A stretch of 64,000 nucleotides of DNA from Malaya genurostris (lineage: Eukaryota > Arthropoda > Insecta > Diptera > Culicidae), in assembly GCF_030247185.1 (NCBI RefSeq), contig NC_080571.1, positions 69,726,172 through 69,790,171 on the forward strand, written 5' to 3'. Made by a program: the position numbers and the translations under genes. The notes beneath the pieces are model-generated. The model was given only the letters and a program-made list of their open reading frames with translations, did no database searches and had not been told where the DNA came from. Below, piece after piece: positions 56,300 to 64,000 of the stretch; the first letter of the stretch is position 1, and the number at the start of each line of letters is the position of its first letter.

Positions 56300-56950
56300 T
56301 TATCTTGTTGTCTCAAACGAATTATCTTGTGGTCTCATACAAATTATTTCTGGTCACGTTCAGAATTTTATCCGGATCCGACTTCCAGTTCCGGAATCAC
56401 AAGGTGATTAGTGCAAGGAATTGAAAATATTTGTGCTAACCTTTATCGAAAGGTAGCTGAATTATTGGAGAAACCGACGTTTTAGCAGAACTCTGGAGAC
56501 CCATAGTACTTTATATCATTCGACTCAGATCGACTTGATCGGAAAATGTCTGTGTGTATGCGTATGTATACGTATACGCTCACTTTTCTCGGACATGGCT
56601 TAAACGATATCAACAAGTTTTGGCTCGTTTGAAAGCGAGCCAAAGATTGTTGCAATGTTGAATGTTTAAATGGCTGACACTTCCGGTTCCGGAGATAATT
56701 GTAAAAATGACGTAACCGGCAAAACGCATATGGTTTAACCGATTTTAGGAATCTATGGTTCGCTTGAGAGATAATTTTCGGTTGTGGATCAAGTTCGAAG
56801 ATTGAATGACTGACACTTCTGGTTTTGATTTCATCGTAGAAGTGACGTAACCGACAAACCGCTCTTTTTTTCTATACGCTCTTTCTTCTCGTTAACTGAT
56901 TTCAACAAAATTAAGCTCGTTTAAAAGTTCTTATTAGAAAATCATGGTGT
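56300..56950 (+). repeat. Interspersed repeat (GGTTCCGGA family)
   Basis: TTATCCGGATCCGACTTCC, GTTCCGGAATCACAAGGTGA, CACTTCCGGTTCCGGAGATAA and two AGTGACGTAACCGACAAA(A/C)CGC-type phrases. Same variant as 31950-33180. Confidence 0.55.
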
Positions 56951-57157
56951 ATAACCCAAGTAGCAAACATAGTTCTAGTAGTGAATTTATTAACTCTTCC
57001 CGCAACGATTATGCGATTGGAAATGCGCACTTTTCTGTATGATGTGCAACAAGTTTCTTGTTCCATATGTTTCACAACAGTGATATTCGCCAAATGGAAA
57101 CCGGAATTGAAACTGCTTAAATAATCTTGTCGTACAGTTAGTTGAAAATTGGATGTA

Positions 57158-58402
57158 AAGACTGTCCCAGAAAGTATGGACGCAACCAAAAACTCCTTCC
57201 ATTTCGCAATGGTTCAGAATCTGTTAATTTTTATTGCTGCGTCCTGTTGTTTACACTCTTCTCTAACCACTTGTGCAGTTGTTTATTCGTTTTCATTAGT
57301 TTGTTTCGAAATACGTGGACTTTCAGCAGAACAACGTCGAAAAATTGTGTACAAATGATGCACAGAACGCGGGCTGTCACTGAGAAAGATAGCAAAAATG
57401 GAAGGAGTAAGTGAAAAAGGCGTGCGAAATGCAAACAGGAAGTTCGGTAAAGATAACACCTTTGAGAATAAACCGAAAACGGGTCGAAAAACAGGTTCTC
57501 GAGCAAATGAAGGAAGTTTCAGTTCGGGATGTGGCCAAAAAAGTGGGCACTTCGAAGTCAAATGTTTTTCGTGCTAAAGAACGTTTGAATCTTCGAACCT
57601 ATAAGAAGCAGAAACAATCAAAACGTAGTCCGAAACAAGAAGCATCGATCAGGCCGAGGGTTCGAAAGCTGTACAATACGATTTTTGCTGGAAATTTGAA
57701 CTGCATAATCATGGACGACGAAACCTACGTGAAACTCGATTAGAAATCCTTGCCGGGACCACAATATTATACGGTGCGAGAATAGCAAGTGTTAAATCAG
57801 TCCGAGACATCGATTGAAGTCGAAAAATTTGGTAAGAAAGCTATGGTCTGGCAAGCAATTTGTAGCTGCGGTAAGATTTCGAAACCCTTCATCACTACTG
57901 CTTCAATGAACAGCGAAATATACATCAAGGAATGTTTACAAAAATGACTTCTACCCATGATTCGAAGCCATGAGGATCCTGTTGTCTTCTGGCCAGATCT
58001 TGCTTCTTGTCACTACTCGAAAGCAACGGTAGAACACTTTCGTCCCAAAAGACATGAATCCACCAAATTGCCCACAACTTCGACCAATTGAGGCATTTTG
58101 GGCATTAACGAAGGCACATCTTAGGAAACATGTTTCGGCAGCCGAAACCATTCAACAGTTCGAAAATGAATGGAAAAAAAGTGTCAAAACTTGTCGCCAG
58201 GAAGTCTGTACGGAATCTAATGAGGAACGTTCCCAAGAAGGTGCACCAGCTAGTCTACAATGCCTAAGTAGCAAATGTTGAGAATAATATTCTGTTGTTG
58301 TAGTCTAATATTATCAGTATATCGAATGAAATTTGAATATCTAACACTTGTGAATTATTTACAGCGAAATCAAAGTGCGTGCATACTTTCTGGGACAGTC
58401 TT
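57158..58402 (+). mobile_element. ITmD37E-type (DD37E, IS630/Tc1/mariner) transposon with TIRs and TA duplication
   Basis: TA at 57156-57157 and 58403-58404. Left end AAGACTGTCCCAGAAAGTAT and right end ATACTTTCTGGGACAGTCTT are exact complements, continuing through GGACGCA / TGCGTGC with mismatches. Length 1245 bases is close to that of known mosquito members. Both ends are intact, so it could be moved by a transposase supplied elsewhere, although its own is broken. Confidence 0.9.
57209..58267 (+). pseudogene. DD37E transposase, broken by stops and frameshifts
   Basis: N-terminal helix-turn-helix region: LSAEQRRKIVYK, a TGA (57356-57358) where Trp would be expected, then CTERGLSLRKIAKMEGV. 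A second DNA-binding helix region follows after a shift near 57490 (VRDVAKKVGTSKSNVFRAK). Catalytic residues: MDDETY (about 57711), FWPDLASCHYS (Asp at 57996-57998) and LRPIEAFWAL (Glu at 58090-58092). The last two are 94 bases apart against 114 expected for 37 residues, so 20 bases are missing. Further in-frame stops at 57741, about 57784 and about 57942. A last frame change restores NVPKKVHQLVYNA before TAA 58265-58267. Confidence 0.87.
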
Positions 58403-58579
58403 TAGAACCTAAACCATTCGGGTTTTCGAGTTGGTTTCACAAGCAGTAATATTTAAATTAATTTTACATCCCTTACAAAAACGTGTTGGATCATTTGTCT
58501 GGACCTGGACCTGGAAAATAACCGATCTGAAGCCATTGTGAAACATGTAAATTATAACAAGTTTTAATTACTACTTGGA

Positions 58580-59345
58580 AAGTGTCGTATTCGTAAAACC
58601 GCATTTTTTCTTCTACGTTCAACTTTCCCGGAATGGCTTCACCGATTCTACCAAGCTTAGGCGCATTTGAAAGCTACTATTGAGTTGTAAACCAAGTTCG
58701 AAGATGCGGATTCTTAAAAACTGGTTCGTAAAATCTTCTAATTAGCAGATCATGTTAGTTGATGGCAAAATAAACTTCTTTCGGTCATATCGGAGCACAA
58801 TAACCTTTTTCGGAGACGGAAATTTAGGATCAAACGAAGGATCGTATGATCGCATAAATCGCATGAAATTTTATTCGAATTCGACTTCTGGTTTCGGAAT
58901 TATAAGGTGAATTGATTTTAGTGGCTATCCAAAGAACGTAACAATTCTGCGAAGCAAAGTCTAGGCATTACAATCCTTTTGTGGAACTCGGCTTTCATAT
59001 TTCAACAGACTTCGCAGCCGATTCTTAACGAACCAAAACCATTGCATGTCTGGTACCACGATCATACTTACACAAAGAATCCTTTTAGGTCGGGGCTCGA
59101 ATTAAATTCTGCAAAACTGTGCTCAAAACTATTCCTAAACAAAGGTCTTGTCAGCTGCAAGTCAAACGAAATTATATAGATTCCGAAACAAACGGGACTC
59201 ACTTCGTTTTCTCTGGGACAGTTGAACCGATTCTCACTGATAAAAAGTCATACAATGCAATAGGCATTTATTGGGAATCGACTTCTGCTACAGGAGTTAT
59301 AAGGCGAAGAGTGTTGAAAAATTCAAACTGTCATTTAACGTGACG
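58580..59345 (+). repeat. Interspersed repeat fragments around a SINE fragment
   Basis: 58580-58940: GGAATGGCTTCACCGATTCTACC, TTCGACTTCTGGTTTCGG. 59200-59340: TTGAACCGATTCTCACTGAT, TTGGGAATCGACTTCTGC. The SINE fragment at 58953-59103 separates them. Confidence 0.45.
58953..59103 (-). mobile_element. Truncated SINE copy (Feilai-like)
   Basis: Plus strand CGAAGCAAAGTCTAGGCATTAC, TCAACAGACTTCGCAGCCGA, CCATTGCATGTCTGGTACC, GGTCGGGGCTCGAATT: the reverse of the SINE body up to the B box (about 59091-59100). The 5' head beyond the B box is missing. Confidence 0.65.
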
Positions 59346-62085
59346 TTGCAAAAAACATAAAAATACCAGAACTTTACTTAATTTTGTACTAAATACTTTT
59401 TCAATATGTAGGTCTTGTTTGATGATGACCAAACGAACAGGTTTAGGCTATATGAATTTTGAAATGTATTTTTAAGAAGCCCAAAAAAATATTTGTGAGA
59501 CTTAAATCGAGATATTAGGAGGGCCAGTCTATTGATGATGAAATTTTCCTCTTTATAATAATTAATTATAGGTATATAATTATGAATGAATATCCAAAAC
59601 TATTTGGTATGATTGATTCGGTTAAGTTTGCAACTCGAAATCATGAAATAAGCGATCAAAATAGAATAGCAGTTTTTATAAAAAGCTATCCCATCCCGAA
59701 CAAATCCCACGGTATATCTTAAATACAGTTTACCTCATATTCTTCGACTGTAAGCTCACAATCATGATACACCCATTTACATATCTTAATCTATTTCCGC
59801 AACCTGTAAATCGCCGATAGCGCGAGACTGTTAAAGGCTCGATAAACAGAGACCCAATAAAGACTAAGCGGATTTTTTGAATTGATTTTCAATCTAAATT
59901 GGAAACCGTCCTACACTCGTACCATCTTATTTGTTCAACTCGGTGTTTACTAGTTTTTGAATTTAGTAAATCATCACTGCCACACAACTCCGGCGAATAC
60001 CACTGCAATGAATGTGACATTCTCGGTTTGCTCCCTCGTCATAACCGTAACATGGTTATGACCATGTTTAAACGAGTTTATTCACTAAAAATAGTTCCAA
60101 TGTAGTTCAGAAGCAAATTCATCTACGACACTAATAGTAAAAATGGTTTTTTACGGCACAACCATAAAAGTCTCTATGAATTTCCACCATTAATGATGAG
60201 AACGGTTAGGGAGAAACGACGCCATTTTCAGTTTTACCTTCCGAACAGCGCAAACGTCACATTCATCCAGTTTACAGTATGGCGTTGCGTTGGGTTTTTC
60301 GTTGGTTCCCGGCGCTCGGAACTGCACTGTTGCGGCTCGGCTTTGTCAGTCGATGGACTAATGGGGTAATAAAATAGACTGTTATCGTGTGGCACCCTTT
60401 TGAAAAGAAAGTTACGATGAAAGCAAGGGAAAATGTATCCCTTTGCGTTGGAAAAGAAATAGTTATTAGCTAAGGGGTGAGAGACTTTATTGAAAAGGTA
60501 CGCTATATTGTTTGACATAGAAATTGAGCTGAAAGCAGAAATCATATTTTCCATAAAGTTATTAAAATTCTATATTTACATACTTTCTAGTGAAAAGTTT
60601 GATTTCGTCAATCCATTTTATTAGCAATATGTAAAAAGCTAACCTTAAGATTTATAAAAATCAGTTGAATATATTATATCCTACACGTTCATTGCACATA
60701 ACTCATGATTTGAGTTTCGACTATTCAAATTCAGAAACTAGATGAAAATGAGAAAATTTGAATATCAGTTTGAGTGAAATTCACTCAAGTCACAATTTAA
60801 TCATACTTTAGAATAAGTATTGAGTTTTGAGTGAAAATAATACTTCAACCGAATTGTAACGTTCGGTAATTTCTCATAAAAAGAAAAAAAACTAATATCG
60901 AATTAAACTGGTTTCCATTGCCGGTTCTAGATCCTTTCTTGATACTATCCATCGTTGATCATGGAAATTTTTTGTTTCAATTATGACCAGTGAAGAATCC
61001 AGTATGACTTTCCCCAATCGCTTAATTACAATTCTAAAAATGCCATTAAGTTTCTTACTGGATCTGGCACACCAAAATTCATAATTTTGAATCACTTTTG
61101 TTGTATTTCCATTTAAGAAAGTTAAAAAAAACCTCAAACTGCGAATTATCAATATTCAAATATAAGTGAAAAAGCAATTGCTTATTTTTAGTACAAAGAA
61201 CTCAAATTTTGAGTAAAACTCATTCCAGTATTATAAGATAATGTTAATAATGTAATAAAATAAAATTTATTGAGGGACGTGTCACTCAGTTTTTAATCAT
61301 GTTCAAGTAGTGTGTATAACCTCTATCTGGATTATTTAATTTGATGGCATCATGATCTTCATTACCTTTTTTATGCCTCTAAATGCAATCTAGATTGATT
61401 ATCCTTTGCAATCGAAAAACGTATCTACTCAAAACACTAAAAACTTTTAACTTTCAATTGCATAGACTTTCAATTGCAAATCACAAGAAAGGCCTATAAT
61501 TCCTACACTTGTGCACTATTCAATTTGTTCGACCAATTTGTTCCAAAAATATAAATTAGTGTTTAATGAGAGCAACATAATTCATAATTCTATTTGGCAT
61601 TAAAAATGCCTTACTCTTCACTATATGGGGCCGGGCGTCAACTAAAAATTCGAAACTAGTTAGATTTTTTTTCACAATTTCTAGCTCAGTGATCTTAACT
61701 TAAACATATATTGCAACGCCGTTTTGGTATGTCATTATTACACCATTGAAAAATCGGTTTGAGTTGACCAATGTTTTCACGAGCCAATGAATACACGCTC
61801 TATCACATATTTTGCTCAGTCGACGCATGATTTCATGCAGAGCGGATGGGTGAAATATTCGCTTTGTCAAGCGCTCCCAGAATAGTGAACGGCACAGTTT
61901 GCGGTGTTCAGTTGCTTATGCACCTCAGTATTTATTATACGTTCCGTTCGCCTCGTACGAGCGTATGTTCACAGAATGAGCGATTAAAAGTTGTGTTTCA
62001 CAATTAGAATCGTACGTGTGCGAGGATGATGACTGCAAGTTTATCTGTCAAAATAAACTGGGAAAACGAATTTCCACTCAGAAAA
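59346..62085. other. Unassigned interval
   Basis: AT-rich; 60700-61220 has ACTCA/TGAGT phrases like 6245-7290. A GC-richer patch at 60230-60370 is open on the minus strand and ends at AAGGTAAAAC, a donor-like site at about 60234; an exon is possible but unproven. 61700-62000 shows no structure. Confidence 0.3.
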
Positions 62086-62089
62086 TCAT

Positions 62090-62640
62090 ATATAAATTAT
62101 TCTCAACATCATTTCAGTTGCTGAATGCAAAAACCGGTAAAAACATTGATAGCAAAAATCGGTATCTGATTTTGCAATGTAAAAATCGTTTAAAAAATGT
62201 TTTTTTTTGCAAAAACCAGATAAAAAACTTTGAATGAAAAAACCGGACAAAAACTTAACTGGTTCTTCCAGGAAATGTTTTTATTCGGTTTTGCATTAAA
62301 AGTTTTTACCGACTGCCGCTATGGACGAGGCATGGTGCGCTTGTTTATTACGGACATCCTGGTCTATATTACGTTCCCACAGTGGCAGTCGGTATAAATG
62401 CAAAAACCGGATAAAAACTTATGTTTTGCAAGAACCGGCTTAGTTTTTGTCCAGTTTTTTGCATTCAAAGTTTTTTGTCCGGTTCTTACAAAACAGGTGT
62501 TTTTAAACAACTTTTGCATTGGGAAATACGAGTCCGGTTCTTGCTCTCAATGGTTTTATCCAGTTTTTACAATAAAAAAATACTTAAACGGGTTCTTAAA
62601 ATTAAGTTGCACATATACGATTTTTACATTCAGCCGTTCT
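62090..62640. repeat. Palindromic cluster of GCAAAAACCGG motifs with inner 84-bp element
   Basis: Motifs (T)GCAAAAACCGG(A/T)AAAAAC and their complement GTTTTT(A)TCCGGTTTTTGC recur at least ten times in both orientations, giving multiple nested hairpins. In the middle, TA (62307-62308) and TA (62393-62394) flank CCGACTGCCGCT...AGTGGCAGTCGG, an 84-base element with 11 of 12 terminal bases paired. No coding capacity. Confidence 0.6.
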
Positions 62641-62970
62641 TTTGATCATGCGAAAAAATGATTTTCGTGTCACCTTTTTTATTTACTTTCAGAGTATGAA
62701 GTGGAGTGAAGAAATGTAGAAAAATTCTCAATTCAGATTGAAAATGTTGAATACAATGTAGAGGAATATCTGGCCGCTTTCTGCCAAATTATCGGCAATC
62801 ACAAACACTGCCAAAAATTCGAACAAAGAAAATTGTCATTTCCGATTTCAACATTTGGGAAAATATTATGTTGGCCATTTTTGAATGATTTTATACATTA
62901 TGAAATGTCACCCGAAGAGCCCTACTGATGCGCAAACCTAACCAAATATACGTAGTTTTGACGAGAAATA
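62641..62970. other. No recognised feature
   Basis: AT-rich spacer before the mariner element. Confidence 0.3.
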
Positions 62971-63903
62971 CCTTATGATCAAAAAAGAACCGGAATTTTA
63001 TTAAAAAACGCAAAATTTCAATTTTTAATAAATTTCTTTATTATCGCCTTCAAAGTACTCTTCTCCTGCGGCAATACATGCATACCAACGCTTGATCCAA
63101 TTTTCCATACAATTATATAGGCCGCCGAAAGTATGGCCTTTAGTTCACGCAGCGAATTCTCTTTTATGGTCTCTATGGTCTCAAAACGCGTTCCCCGCAA
63201 TGGCAATTTGAGTCTGGGGAAGAGGAAAAAGTCACACGGGGCCATATCTGGAAAGTACGGTGCTTGGTTGATGATATTGGTTGTGTTTCAGGACAAAAAC
63301 TGCGACACAACCAACGCTGTGTGAGTCGGTGCATTCAGCTTTTTTGCCACCAGCCGAGAAGCGACGCGTTTCAAACCCAAAACATCAGTTAAAATGTGTT
63401 CGGCTGATCCATAAGAGATGCCCAACAACACAGCAATCTCTCTAATCGGTACAGAACGATTTTGCAACACGATTTGCTTCGCCGATTCAATGTTTTCTTC
63501 AGTAACAGATGTTGTTGGGCGGCCAGGGATCTCATCATGATCCAAACTTGTACGACCACCTTTGAAGCGTTTATACCACTCGTATGCCTGTGTTTTTCCT
63601 AGACACGATTCACCAAAGGCCTTTTCTAACATTTTCAACGTTTCGGAACACTTAAATCCATTTGCAACACAAAATTTGATGCACGCACGTTTTACTAAAT
63701 TTTCATCCATTATAAAAATCGCCACACGAAAATTTTTCAACTTCTTTGTATAGACGCCAAGCAAAAACTAATCGTACGATATGCGTCAAAATTTGACAGA
63801 ATGTGTATAAAAGTGTTGCCAAAGTTGAAAGAATAAAAGTTTACCGATTGGACAAGCGCGGGAATTTTAAAGTGAAAATTCCGGTTCTTTTTTGATCATA
63901 AGG
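62971..63903 (-). mobile_element. mariner element with deleted catalytic core
   Basis: Inverted ends of 29 bases: CCTTATGATCAAAAAAGAAC plus CGGAATTTT from 62971, and the exact complement at 63875-63903. TA precedes the left end; the right flank is AA, so one copy of the TA duplication is mutated. At 933 bases it is about 350 bases shorter than a full mariner, with the loss inside the transposase. Confidence 0.9.
63025..63710 (-). pseudogene. mariner (DD34D) transposase, internally deleted
   Basis: Start ATG 63710-63708 (MDENLVKRACIKFC). The N-terminal two-part helix-turn-helix is complete, with KTQAYEWYKRFKGGR and VPIREIAVLLGISYGSAEH. After KRVASRLVAKKL it jumps directly to NAPTHTALVVSQFLS, so the first Asp region and the Asp that should precede NAP are gone. 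After a TGA at 63290-63288 the same frame continues as NIINQAPYFPDMAPCDFFLF, retaining the third Asp; counted from the lost one the spacing is 34, the mariner DD34D signature. A frameshift after LSAAY leads to the normal C-terminus (KRWYACIAAGEEYFEGDN) and TAA at 63027-63025. Codes at most for a DNA-binding protein. Confidence 0.9.
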
Positions 63904-64000
63904 AAGCTGCTTTCAGCCTTTTGATTTATTTCTCTAGCGTTCAAAGTAACCCTAACCGAATCGAAACAAATTCGAGGGTCAACATATGATATCACTGTAT
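63904..64000. other. No recognised feature
   Basis: Short flank to the window end; nothing identifiable. Confidence 0.3.

Noticed and set aside
56157..56424. Three overlapping frames with GP, TW and LD repeats
   Set aside because: Produced by the TGGACC hexanucleotide repeat; no unique domain on either side.

Overview
The window looks like nuclear, non-coding DNA from a culicine mosquito. It is AT-rich, has no bacterial-style gene packing, no complete host gene and no long open frame; almost everything recognisable is transposon or satellite wreckage. The mosquito assignment rests on the combination of an IS630-type transposon of the mosquito DD37E (ITmD37E) kind, several copies of a tRNA-derived SINE resembling Aedes Feilai, a Jockey-like LINE tail, and a very abundant interspersed repeat (phrases such as GGTTCCGGA, ACCGATTTTCACAAAC and a 3' end rich in GGCCCTCCGGGCC) that I associate with culicine genomes. 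The species cannot be read from the sequence. Layout, left to right: Jockey LINE 3' end with poly-A (1-532); mariner-type transposase remnant (940-1140); fold-back element (4220-4530) inside interspersed repeat; repeats built on a CGCGTAAAAA/CTTCGGAAATCCG motif (5895-6240, 7880-8435, again at 28852-29099 and 31676-31788); a Tc1-like element with both inverted repeats and the TA duplication (11160-12109) sitting immediately 3' of a reading frame that begins with a good signal peptide (minus strand); a TTCGGCGAAA-bearing element (12225-12615; second copy 22008-22755 carrying a nested insertion); a 1.19-kb element with 26-bp inverted repeats (14624-15813); a hAT-like element with a nested MITE (19667-21188); another transposase remnant (21197-21914); degenerate GAATTC-rich arrays (26340-26960, 34262-37395 interrupted, 41040-42010, 45230-45960), some preceded by a conserved leader with a TATA box and followed by a conserved tail; two composites of SINE plus embedded MITE (28411-28848, 49217-49702); two related 1.1-kb elements with TTAGTTG motifs (34341-35518, 36135-37202); a THAP zinc-finger fragment (42808-42930); a 9-bp minisatellite (53594-53785); a nearly complete ITmD37E copy (57158-58402); a palindromic AACCGG cluster (62090-62640); and a core-deleted mariner (62971-63903). 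No genes act together here in an operon or pathway sense. The pieces tell a history of nested insertion, internal deletion of transposases and amplification of short non-autonomous elements. GC-richer stretches without repeats (about 18100-18800, 30260-30560, 39000-40050, 47400-48500, 52050-52620) are the best places to look for host exons, promoters or enhancers of a gene whose introns may span the window, but no exon could be proven.
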